A DNA stretch of 64,000 nt, from the NCBI RefSeq assembly GCF_947387555.1, contig NZ_CANDNZ010000001.1, positions 682,001 through 746,000 of the forward strand, in the 5' to 3' direction. Each line of letters begins with the position of its first letter. The first letter of the stretch is position 1. The translations under genes and the position numbers were made by a program. The notes below the pieces were generated by a model. It had not been told where the DNA came from. It worked only from the letters and a program-made list of their open reading frames with translations, and did no database searches. This DNA comes from Thalassomonas sp. RHCl1. Lineage in GTDB: Bacteria > Pseudomonadota > Gammaproteobacteria > Enterobacterales > Alteromonadaceae. Below, piece by piece: positions 44,864-52,934 of the stretch.

Positions 44864-45711
44864 AAGCTTATTTAGACTTATGCCAGCGTCTTGTTGATCA
44901 AGGTACCTGGGTTGAGAATGAAAGAACGGGCAAGCGTTGTTTAACCGTTATTAACGCCGATTTGGAATACGATGTCGGCGGCAATGCTTTTCCCTTGATC
45001 ACCACCAGAAAAAGTTACTGGAAAGCGGCGATTGCCGAGTTGTTGGGATATTTGCGCGGTTACAGCAGTGCCGCCGAGTTCCGCGCTATCGGCTGCAACA
45101 CCTGGAACGCCAATGCCAATGACAATCAGGCCTGGCTGGCTAATCCCGCCCGTAAAGGGGAAGATGATATGGGACGTGTTTACGGGGTACAAGGCCGTGC
45201 ATGGCAAAGTCCCGACGGCACCAGTTTGGACCAGCTGCGTAAGATTGTTGATAACCTCAGCCGGGGGCTTGATGACCGCGGTGAGATCATGACTTTTTAT
45301 AATCCGGGTGAATTTCATCTGGGCTGCCTGCGCCCCTGTATGCACACCCATACTTTTTCCCTGTTGGGGGATAGCTTGCACCTGACTTCATATCAGCGCT
45401 CGTGCGATGTGCCTTTGGGGTTGAACTTTAATCAAATCCAGGTATTTACCCTGTTGGCGTTAGTTGCCCAGGTGACAGGGCACAAAGCCGGTAAAGCTTA
45501 TCATAAGATAGTAAATGCTCACATCTATGAGGATCAGCTGGAGTTGATGAAGGAAGTGCAACTTAAACGCGAGCCTTATCCGTCACCTAAGCTGATCATT
45601 AATCCGGATATTAAAAGCCTGGAAGATCTGGAAACCTGGGTGACTCTGGATGACTTTAAAGTAGAGGGCTATCGTCACCACGAAGCCATTGCCTATCCTT
45701 TCTCTGTGTAA
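44860..45711 (+). CDS. thyA: Thymidylate synthase
   Basis: A 283-residue enzyme with catalytic Cys160 in [10 protein letters not shown] and the [13 protein letters not shown] folate/nucleotide site, then HIYEDQ and EGYRHHEAI. It matches the Vibrio/Shewanella form of ThyA more than the E. coli type. It methylates dUMP using methylene-tetrahydrofolate. It is coupled to lgt as in related genomes. Confidence 0.96.
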   Translation: MKAYLDLCQRLVDQGTWVENERTGKRCLTVINADLEYDVGGNAFPLITTRKSYWKAAIAELLGYLRGYSSAAEFRAIGCNTWNANANDNQAWLANPARKGEDDMGRVYGVQGRAWQSPDGTSLDQLRKIVDNLSRGLDDRGEIMTFYNPGEFHLGCLRPCMHTHTFSLLGDSLHLTSYQRSCDVPLGLNFNQIQVFTLLALVAQVTGHKAGKAYHKIVNAHIYEDQLELMKEVQLKREPYPSPKLIINPDIKSLEDLETWVTLDDFKVEGYRHHEAIAYPFSV

Positions 45712-45740
45712 TAGTTAGGGCTGATTAAAAGCCTTTCATT

Positions 45741-45770
45741 AAAAAAGGAGCCGTCAGCGGCTCCTTTTTT
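45741..45770. terminator. Bidirectional terminator after thyA
   Basis: AAAAAAGGAGCCG and CGGCTCCTTTTTT arms around TCAG, 30 bp after the thyA stop. The symmetrical A and T tracts serve both thyA and the convergent ferredoxin gene. Confidence 0.9.
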
Positions 45771-45792
45771 AATGGCTAAGTTCAAATAACAC

Positions 45793-46044
45793 TCAGCTCA
45801 GCTGGTATATGCGGTTGAACTTCTCCTGTAGCGTCTGCTTATCTTCGACCAACTCGGGATCCGGCTCTATGCAGTCAATCGGGCAAACCAGAGTGCATTG
45901 CGGCTCGTCATAATGGCCGACACATTCGGTACATTTATCCGATGCGATTTCATAGATTTCAGCACCGAAAGTGATGGCTTCATTCGGGCATTCCGGCTCA
46001 CACATATCGCAATTGATACAGGTTTCATCGATTTTCAGCGCCAT
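45793..46044 (-). CDS. YfhL-family 2[4Fe-4S] ferredoxin
   Basis: An 83-residue ferredoxin with two cluster motifs: CINCDMCEPECP and CTECVGHYDEPQCTLVCP, the second with the longer YfhL-type spacing. YfhL-type ferredoxins are small electron donors. It lies directly downstream of trhP, and this pairing suggests it may serve tRNA hydroxylation or a general redox role. Confidence 0.93.
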   Translation of the reverse strand: MALKIDETCINCDMCEPECPNEAITFGAEIYEIASDKCTECVGHYDEPQCTLVCPIDCIEPDPELVEDKQTLQEKFNRIYQLS

Positions 46045-46051
46045 AATAGTA

Positions 46052-46160
46052 CTAAGCTCCCTGATTTTGGCTAAATGAGTTAGTGCCGAAAGTGGCGGTT
46101 TTAGCGATTTTGAGCGGCATGATCATATAATTATCAAGCTCCCTGGTTTTGGCTAAACGG
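46052..46160. repeat. Duplicated 3' end of trhP
   Basis: AGCTCCCTGGTTTTGGCTAA at 46137 and the same with one difference at 46055 lie 82 bp apart, each next to a stop codon on the minus strand. Both copies encode FSQNQGA then stop. The second copy is in another frame relative to trhP and is outside any gene. Confidence 0.7.
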
Positions 46161-47513
46161 CTGACGCGTGGTTTCATCCTGCTCCAGGATACGCATGATG
46201 ATGCCAAAAGATAAATCAAGTTCGGTTTCCAGGGAAATAGCGACTTTATGGCCTGATCCTTTGGCATCGAGGATCACCTCACCGTTGAGGCTTTCCATAT
46301 GCATCAGGGTAAATTTCTGGTTACCCGACGGCGTCATCAGTTCAAAATCATCCCCCACCAGGAATTTATTTTTCACGTCAATTTCAATCAGGCCGTTGGT
46401 GTCGTTGCGGCCGATCACTTCACCGACAAACTGCTGGGTATCGCTTTTCGAATAGCCGTAATCGTAATTCTGGGTATCCCCGGGTTTATGGCGCTGCAGG
46501 AAGCCTGAGGTATAACCCCTGTGGGCCAGATGCTCAAGATCTGTGTTCAGCTTAGGGTTAAAGGGCTGATGATTGACCGCATCCAGGATCGCCTGATGAT
46601 AGATCTGCGCGGTGCGGGCACAATAATAATAGGACTTGGTACGTCCTTCTATTTTTAACGAATGTACGCCCATTTTTACCAGGCGCTCGATATGCTCAAC
46701 CGCGCGCAAATCTTTGGAGTTCATGATATAGGTACCATGTTCATCCTCAAAAGCCGGCATGTATTCGCCGGGACGCCCCTGCTCCTGCAACAAGAAGATC
46801 TCGTCGGTGGGTTTTTGCTCCGGTGTGATAATATTGACCGGATTGCTGGCGATAACATCACCGCTTTCGGTTTCCTCTGCCGGATGGGCGTCATATTTCC
46901 AGCGGCAGGAGTTGGTGCAGGTGCCCTGGTTCGGGTCCCTTTTATTGATATAACCGGATAACAGGCAGCGACCGGAATAGGCCATGCACAGTGCCCCGTG
47001 AACAAAAACTTCCAGTTCGATATCCGGACAATGGAAGCGGATGTCTTCGATCTCATCCAGGGACAGTTCCCGCGATAAAATGACCCGGGAAATCCCCTGT
47101 TTTTGCCAGAACTGGACACTGGCCCAGTTGACGGCATTGGCCTGTACCGAGAGGTGGATGGGCATATCGGGGAAGTTTTCCCTGACCATCATGATCAGTC
47201 CGGGATCGGACATGATCAGGGCATCCGGTTTCATGGCGATCACCGGGGCAATATCCCTGAGGAAAGTTTTTAATTTACCGTTATGGGGGGCAATATTATT
47301 GACCAGATAGAATTTCTTCCCCAGGTGATGAGCTTCCGTGATGCCTTGTTGTATGGTCTCGAGAGAGAATTCGTTATTGCGTACCCTTAAGGAATATCTG
47401 GGTTGTCCCGCATAAACGGCATCGGCGCCGTAGGCAAAGGCATAACGCATATTTTTTAGGCTACCTGCCGGAGATAGCAGCTCAGGTTTAAACATTTTAG
47501 GGGGAGTACTCAT
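46134..47513 (-). CDS. trhP: tRNA hydroxylation protein TrhP (YegQ, peptidase U32 family)
   Basis: A 459-residue U32-family protein. Conserved features are ELLSPAGSLKNMRYAFAYGADAVYAG at the start, RVILSRELSLDEI, EVFVHGALCMAYSGRCLLS, the Cys-rich GTCTNSCRWKY and LKIEGRTKS. TrhP helps make 5-hydroxyuridine at the wobble position of tRNA, using prephenate in one pathway. The C-terminus FSQNQGA is odd and is repeated downstream. Confidence 0.93.
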   Translation of the reverse strand: MSTPPKMFKPELLSPAGSLKNMRYAFAYGADAVYAGQPRYSLRVRNNEFSLETIQQGITEAHHLGKKFYLVNNIAPHNGKLKTFLRDIAPVIAMKPDALIMSDPGLIMMVRENFPDMPIHLSVQANAVNWASVQFWQKQGISRVILSRELSLDEIEDIRFHCPDIELEVFVHGALCMAYSGRCLLSGYINKRDPNQGTCTNSCRWKYDAHPAEETESGDVIASNPVNIITPEQKPTDEIFLLQEQGRPGEYMPAFEDEHGTYIMNSKDLRAVEHIERLVKMGVHSLKIEGRTKSYYYCARTAQIYHQAILDAVNHQPFNPKLNTDLEHLAHRGYTSGFLQRHKPGDTQNYDYGYSKSDTQQFVGEVIGRNDTNGLIEIDVKNKFLVGDDFELMTPSGNQKFTLMHMESLNGEVILDAKGSGHKVAISLETELDLSFGIIMRILEQDETTRQPFSQNQGA

Positions 47514-47731
47514 TTTGAAAAATTACTACTATTGTAAAAACGCCCGTAGGGGCAGGCAATATATACAGTTTCAGGGGGCGGCTTTTCTCCGGTTTTGTTG
47601 ATGTACGTCAATAAACTTGAGTGGTTATCGGGAGGGAAGCAGCTTTTTTGCGCTATAGAGGGAATTGTTCCTTTAAAAGTAAAATAATGTGCTAATTTTT
47701 AAAGAGAGTTTAATAATATTTAAGGGTTCAA

Positions 47732-48574
47732 ATGGCAACAGAAAATGCGTTATACACCATTTTGTTGGAAAAAATAAAGCATGAGGAGTTGGTATTACCG
47801 ACTTTGCCGGAAATTGCTTTAAGGGTACGCAAGGCTGCGGATGATCCGGATGTTAATTTAGCACAAATGAGTGAAATCATCAGCCATGACCCTGCCTTGG
47901 CCTTAGGTATTGTAAAAGTGGCCAACAGCGCCATACTCGGGCGTAAAGTCAAGGTGGAAACCGTTTCCCAGGCGGTAACGCGTATCGGCTTAAGGCAAAT
48001 AAAAAGCATAGCCACGGCGATGGCAATAGAGCAGATTTTTATTTCAGATAACGATATTGTTGCCATGTATATGAAAAAATCCTGGCAATCTACCGTCGGG
48101 GTCGCATCCGTTGCCATCTCCTTGATGACGTTTTATATCCAGCAGCATAAACATAGCCCGCTAACCTTAGACACTATTACCCTGGCGGCCCTGGTTCATA
48201 ATTTGGGGGTATTGCCGATATTAACGGAAGCCGAGCATCATCCGGATATCTTCGCTAATCCGACCTTTTTACAGCAGGCCATCAGCAAGCTTTCCAGCCG
48301 TATCGGCGCTGAGATCACCCGGGCCTGGGGCTTGTCTGAGGAATTTACTTTACTGGTTGAACGTTGGAGTGATTTAACCCTGTTGCCGGATGATCCCCAT
48401 TATCTTGATTTTATCCGGGCGGGGGCGGTATACCATAACCTTTTTAAAGTGGAGTCAACCAAGGAAGCTTTGTTGAGCAGCTATGTCCGTAAAGGAGTGC
48501 TTCCGGATATTGATTTTATGATAACGGAGGAGTTTAAGGAAATGTACGACAACGTTAAGGCCATGTTTAGCTAA
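47732..48574 (+). CDS. HDOD domain protein
   Basis: A 280-residue protein that is nearly all HDOD domain (about 20-210): LPTLPEIALRVRKA, ISHDPALALGIVKVANSA and AALVHNLGVLPIL. HDOD proteins lack full HD catalytic residues and act as signalling scaffolds, often in c-di-GMP or motility control. The partner is unknown. It is divergent from trhP. Confidence 0.9.
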   Translation: MATENALYTILLEKIKHEELVLPTLPEIALRVRKAADDPDVNLAQMSEIISHDPALALGIVKVANSAILGRKVKVETVSQAVTRIGLRQIKSIATAMAIEQIFISDNDIVAMYMKKSWQSTVGVASVAISLMTFYIQQHKHSPLTLDTITLAALVHNLGVLPILTEAEHHPDIFANPTFLQQAISKLSSRIGAEITRAWGLSEEFTLLVERWSDLTLLPDDPHYLDFIRAGAVYHNLFKVESTKEALLSSYVRKGVLPDIDFMITEEFKEMYDNVKAMFS

Positions 48575-48639
48575 TCGTGCCGGCTAATTGCAGGAGCCTG
48601 CCAGGAGCACATTGAGGTCTCCCGGGGCTCCCGGCTGGA

Positions 48640-48674
48640 TTAGCTAAAGCATATACTGAATAAGCTTTAGCTTA
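48640..48674. terminator. Hairpin between convergent genes
   Basis: TAGCTAAAGC and GCTTTAGCTT pair over 9-10 bp around ATATACTGAATAA, between the HDOD stop and the rdgC stop. There is no strong T run. Confidence 0.45.
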
Positions 48675-49607
48675 ATCCTGATTCTCTTCTAACGGATCTG
48701 TGGTTTTCATTGAAAACTCGGCTAATAAGTCGCTGATAAAGCGGTTGATTTCTCCTGCCATCAGGGCGAAATCGGCATCCAGCCGGGCAATAACATCATC
48801 ACTGTCAATATCGTCATTTTGCTCCTGCAGCACATCAAAGAACTTCAGGCGTTTGATCGCCAGGTCATCACATAAGATAAATGACAGCGATTCATCCCAT
48901 TCCAGGGCGATTTTAACGGCATATTTTTCCGCATCGAGGTGCATTTTAATTTCTTCGCTGGTCAGATCCTGGTTTTTTACCCGAACCACAGCTCCGTCGT
49001 CACCCAGGGCGTGCAACTCAGCTTCCATGCCGAGGTTAAACTGGCTGCCAAGATTATGTTCGGTGAGCCAGTCAGTCATGATCTCATCCGGGGCGGTTTC
49101 CGGCGAGAAACCGGTCACAGGCAAGGTACCCAGGACTTTACGCAGCAGGGCGAGGAAGTCTTCTGCTTTGCCGCGGCTGCTGGTATTGATCACTATCAGG
49201 TTGCTGGCCGGGCTGATATAGGCATGGGTATCCGTGACCCGGGAAAATGCCCTGGGCAATAATTCAAAAATGATATCTTCTTTAAATTGCTCTTTTTCTT
49301 TTTTGGTTGCCTTGCGGCTTTGCTCGTTTTCCAGTTGGGCGATTTTTTCTTCGAGCATGTCTTTAACTACAGGCGCCGGCAATATCTTTTCTTCTTTACG
49401 GGCGCATAGCAAATGGTTGCCGTTAGCCGTGTGTACTACGGAGTTGCCATGTTTGCCAAGGGCATTTACCCAGCCAAAATGCGAGACTTCTGTGGAGGCA
49501 CAGGGAGTAAATAAATGTTCCGATAAGTGTTTTTCCAGATCCTCTTCTGACCATTGAAAAGGGCGGGTGAAGGCAAAAAAGTAAAGGTTTTTAAACCACA
49601 TTGGCAT
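48672..49607 (-). CDS. rdgC: Recombination-associated protein RdgC
   Basis: A 311-residue DNA-binding ring protein with MWFKNLYFFAFTRPF, VHTANGNHLLCARKEEKILP, ELLPRAFSRV and the C-terminal LKRLKFFDVLQEQNDDID typical of RdgC. It binds double-stranded DNA and limits RecA. The ATG at 49607 has AGGA upstream; the second ATG, two codons on, is the E. coli-like start. Confidence 0.96.
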   Translation of the reverse strand: MPMWFKNLYFFAFTRPFQWSEEDLEKHLSEHLFTPCASTEVSHFGWVNALGKHGNSVVHTANGNHLLCARKEEKILPAPVVKDMLEEKIAQLENEQSRKATKKEKEQFKEDIIFELLPRAFSRVTDTHAYISPASNLIVINTSSRGKAEDFLALLRKVLGTLPVTGFSPETAPDEIMTDWLTEHNLGSQFNLGMEAELHALGDDGAVVRVKNQDLTSEEIKMHLDAEKYAVKIALEWDESLSFILCDDLAIKRLKFFDVLQEQNDDIDSDDVIARLDADFALMAGEINRFISDLLAEFSMKTTDPLEENQD

Positions 49608-49744
49608 GATTCCTGGGCCCGAATAGTAAGGGGCGGTTTACTGAAAATACGAATAGCGCATGATAGCGCAAATCAGCGGACTAAGCATCTGCTTCTTGTA
49701 ATTGCTTTGCCGGAGGCTTATTAGCGCTCTTGTTGTTAAACAGG

Positions 49745-51490
49745 CTAGCGCATGTCGGCAAATTCGATATCAAAGTGTAAGCCCCGGCTTTGCCCGTTAT
49801 GGGCATTGATGGTGCCGTTTAAGGTATCTGTGACCAGGTTGTAGATAATATGGGTGCCCAGGCCGGATCCTCCCTGGGTAGCTTTGGTGGTATAAAACAT
49901 GTTAAAGAGTTTCGGCAGGTCTTCTTCTTCTATGCCTTTACCGTTATCGGCGTAATGTATACGCAGTACCTGCTCATGCTTGCTGATATCTATAATGATG
50001 TTTCCCTGCTGGATATCTTCAAAGCCATGGACGATGGAATTCATGATCAAATTGGTAAATATTTGGGCGATAGCACCGGCATGGCTGTAAATATTAATGT
50101 CTTCGGAACAATTAATTTCGATATTGTGACGGGTTTTTTTCAGTTTGGGATCCAGGGACTGAATGATCTCGTGCAGATATTTGGCCATATTGATGGAGCG
50201 GATTTTATCGCTGATCTGATCGACTGCTACCTGCTTATAACTGGTATTGAGTTCAGAAGCCCGGGTCAGGTTATTCATCAGCAATTCAATGCTTTGTTTG
50301 GCATTGCGGATAAAGTCATCCAGGGTGCGCTTGGTCAGTTTTTGATTTTGGATATCTTCGTCTATCTGGGCGATCAAATCCGATAAATAACTGGTGGAGG
50401 TAATACTCACCCCTATCGGGGTATTGATTTCATGAGAGACTTCTGCCGAGAGGTTGCCCAGCGTCGCCATTTTTTCCGCTTCAAGCAAGCGCTCCTGGGC
50501 TTTTTTTAATTCAATGATTGAACTTTTCAAATCATTGTTGGTGTTGGTGAGGGTCAGTTCGGTTTTTCTGCGGCGGTTATTTTCTTCCTGCAATTGTGTT
50601 TGTTGCTGTAACATTTCCCTTTGCTGAATTTCCATTTTCAGCATAGTGGTACTTAAAGAAGAAGTTTTACGCGCCACTTCCTGCTCCAGCTGCAGGTTTT
50701 GTTCGTCGAGCTTGTGGTTGGCGGAGATCAGTTCGTTTTGCACTTCTGCCAGGCGCTCCTTAAAGAGTACCAGTTCATCAATCAGGTTGTTATAGGCGTC
50801 TTCGAGGATATTGAGTTCATTATGCTCATAACTCATGGAATGCAGTTTTGATGCTTCGGGGTCGTCCAAATCCAGTTGTTTGATCTGCTCGGTTAGCTCA
50901 TTGAGGGGGTTGGTCAGTAACTGGGAGAAAGCCAGGGAAAACAGAAACACCAGGGCGGCGGTTTTGACTATGGCGTTGCCGATCAAAAAATAAATGCCGA
51001 CCTCTATGCGGTTGAAAATGACTTCGTTGCTTGATAACAGGGTGACGGTACCGACCCGGGTGGTGCGCCCGGAAAATTCAAAGATTAACGGGAAGGTATG
51101 GCCAAACAGACCCTCCGACAAGGAATTGAGGTTGCGGTATTCGCTTTGTCCGTCTTCTGCTGAGTCGAAATTAAAACTGGCATTATGGGCGGTTTCCCCG
51201 AGCTGGGCAATGATCTGGTTATTTTCATCGGTGACTGTGATCCCCTTGATCATGGGAATGGCCACCAGGCCGTCGGAAATATCTATCGCTTGCTGGGTAT
51301 TAAGCTCCCATACCGCCCTGGTCAAACTGCCGCTGAAGGTTTTTTCCAGGGTCAGCAGTTCGCTGTTGATATGGCTTTTGGTATTGAAATATTCTGCGAC
51401 GATTTGACCACAGGTAACAATAAAGGTTAATACAAAATAAAATGATAAAACCCGTGCAAGCAACTTGCGTGAAATACTGGTTACTTTCAT
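49745..51490 (-). CDS. Membrane sensor histidine kinase
   Basis: A 581-residue kinase: helix (about 10-30), periplasmic sensor (about 35-165), second helix (about 165-190), HAMP-like segment and long coiled coil (about 240-330), then HisKA with phospho-His353 in LSAEVSHEINTP, and HATPase_c (NLIMNSIVHGF, DNGKGIEEEDLPKLFNMFYTTK, GSGLGTHI). No response regulator lies next to it, so the partner is unknown. It runs divergent from the porin gene but has no clear link to it. Confidence 0.92.
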   Translation of the reverse strand: MKVTSISRKLLARVLSFYFVLTFIVTCGQIVAEYFNTKSHINSELLTLEKTFSGSLTRAVWELNTQQAIDISDGLVAIPMIKGITVTDENNQIIAQLGETAHNASFNFDSAEDGQSEYRNLNSLSEGLFGHTFPLIFEFSGRTTRVGTVTLLSSNEVIFNRIEVGIYFLIGNAIVKTAALVFLFSLAFSQLLTNPLNELTEQIKQLDLDDPEASKLHSMSYEHNELNILEDAYNNLIDELVLFKERLAEVQNELISANHKLDEQNLQLEQEVARKTSSLSTTMLKMEIQQREMLQQQTQLQEENNRRRKTELTLTNTNNDLKSSIIELKKAQERLLEAEKMATLGNLSAEVSHEINTPIGVSITSTSYLSDLIAQIDEDIQNQKLTKRTLDDFIRNAKQSIELLMNNLTRASELNTSYKQVAVDQISDKIRSINMAKYLHEIIQSLDPKLKKTRHNIEINCSEDINIYSHAGAIAQIFTNLIMNSIVHGFEDIQQGNIIIDISKHEQVLRIHYADNGKGIEEEDLPKLFNMFYTTKATQGGSGLGTHIIYNLVTDTLNGTINAHNGQSRGLHFDIEFADMR

Positions 51491-51673
51491 CTACTCACTC
51501 TATTGTTATCTTAATAGTAAATTCTAGCTATTTTACTCACCGATAACAGTTTTTAATTCGCTAATGTTTAGTGTTTTAACATAATCTTGGACTATTGTTA
51601 ATTTTACTCAGTTGTTTTTTTTAATTTGGCAGTTTTATGACGCAAGTCACAAATATTTAAAATAAAAGTCATA

Positions 51674-51691
51674 TTGTCACAAAAGTGTCAT
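51674..51691 (+). promoter_or_regulatory. Pho-box-like site upstream of the porin
   Basis: TTGTCAC and GTGTCAT are 7-mers separated by AAAA, giving the 11-bp period of PhoB sites (consensus CTGTCAT repeats). Further GTCA copies lie at 51646 and 51668. A -10-like CACTAT follows about 11 bp later at 51702. This predicts induction of the porin by phosphate starvation. Confidence 0.6.
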
Positions 51692-51748
51692 AACTTGGTG
51701 GCACTATGTGCGCAATTTAATTTAGCTACTAACTGATTAAGGGTTACC

Positions 51749-52669
51749 ATGAAACTTTCAAACCGTGTTCTCACTCTGGCTATTTGTTCTGCATTCACTT
51801 TACCGGCTGTGGCAGCCAATGTAGATATTTATGGTAAGGCGAACCTGTCTTTACAATCTTCTGATGAAGGTGATGGTCAGTTTACTGAAATTAAAAGTAA
51901 TGCTTCGCGTATCGGTTTAAAAGGTACTCATGCCTTAAGCGATGGCCTATCCGTAGTATATAAAGCTGAATTTCAGGTGGATATGGATGGCGACAGCGAT
52001 GATAACATCACGGATCGTAACCAGTATGTCGGCTTAAAAGGCAACTTTGGTGAAGTATTGCTGGGTAAAAACGATACTATCTTGAAGCAATCCCAGGGTA
52101 AAATCGATCAGTTCAATGATTTAAACGCCGATATTAAAAACTTATTCAAAGGGGAGAACCGTATGAGTGATACCCTTACCTATAAATCACCGAAAGTAAA
52201 CGGCTTTCAGTTTGCCGCTACCTATATTGCCGAAGATGAAGCCGATGCCGAGGACGGCTATTCTGTCGGGCTTTTCTATGGTGATAAAGGCCTGAAAAAA
52301 TCTAAAGTTTTTGCCTCTATTGCTGTAGACACAGATGTCAAAGGGTATGACATTACCCGGGCCACGGTACAGGGTAAGGTTGCCGGTTTTGTCTTAGGCG
52401 CCATGTACCAGAATCAGGAAAGCGATGACGGCAGTGCCGAAATGGACGGTTTTGTACTGTCGGCTAAATACGCCCTTGATAAAGTTGTCCTTAAAGCTCA
52501 ATACCAGGATGCGGATCACGACGGCAATGACGATAAAACCGCTGCCAGTGTAGGATTGGATTACCGTTTGGCGAAGAGCACTAAATTATATGCTTTTTAC
52601 AGCGCATTCGACATCGACAAAGGTGAAGACGAAGATTATTTAGGCGTAGGTATCGAGTACAAGTTCTAA
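51749..52669 (+). CDS. Gram-negative general porin
   Basis: A 306-residue porin: signal peptide (cleavage after PAVA), then NVDIYGKANLSLQSSDEGDGQ, SRIGLKGTHALSDGLSVVYKAEFQ, QYVGLKGNFGEVLLGKNDT and the terminal strand VGIEYKF ending in Phe. This is the trimeric 16-strand porin family. The upstream Pho-box-like site suggests it acts as a phosphate or polyphosphate porin, like PhoE. Confidence 0.9.
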   Translation: MKLSNRVLTLAICSAFTLPAVAANVDIYGKANLSLQSSDEGDGQFTEIKSNASRIGLKGTHALSDGLSVVYKAEFQVDMDGDSDDNITDRNQYVGLKGNFGEVLLGKNDTILKQSQGKIDQFNDLNADIKNLFKGENRMSDTLTYKSPKVNGFQFAATYIAEDEADAEDGYSVGLFYGDKGLKKSKVFASIAVDTDVKGYDITRATVQGKVAGFVLGAMYQNQESDDGSAEMDGFVLSAKYALDKVVLKAQYQDADHDGNDDKTAASVGLDYRLAKSTKLYAFYSAFDIDKGEDEDYLGVGIEYKF

Positions 52670-52712
52670 GCCATATATAAGCAAAAACAGAACTTTCACT
52701 GATATCTGCTTC

Positions 52713-52742
52713 ATAGGGGCATGTTGTCTGAATAGCATGCCC
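52713..52742 (+). terminator. Hairpin after the porin gene
   Basis: AGGGGCATG and CATGCCCT pair around an 11-nt loop; a T-rich stretch follows soon after. Moderate support. Confidence 0.5.
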
Positions 52743-52875
52743 TGTAAATCTTTTCACTGTGATATTTTTCCGTTTTAGTATTCCTTCCCCTAAGCGGGAA
52801 ATTATTATTTAGTAGTTTCTTTGATTATTTTTTGATAGCGTATTAGCAGGATTACCGCTTTTTTTAACTTAAAAA

Positions 52876-52889
52876 TGTAACCGGTAACC
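52876..52889. promoter_or_regulatory. LacI-family-like operator upstream of the GH5 gene
   Basis: TGTAACCGGTAACC is an imperfect palindrome with a central CG, the pattern of LacI-family operators. It lies 46 bp before the GH5 start codon. A better copy, TGTAACCGGTTACC, occurs inside the gene at 53591-53604. Confidence 0.4.
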
Positions 52890-52934
52890 TTTTTGATGGA
52901 TCTTAAGCTTAATTAAAACTACAAGAGGCTAAAA

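Noticed and set aside
46052-46267. Minus-strand ORF of 71 codons overlapping the trhP end
   Set aside because: It lies out of frame inside trhP and ends in the duplicated trhP tail; there is no SD and no coding sense.
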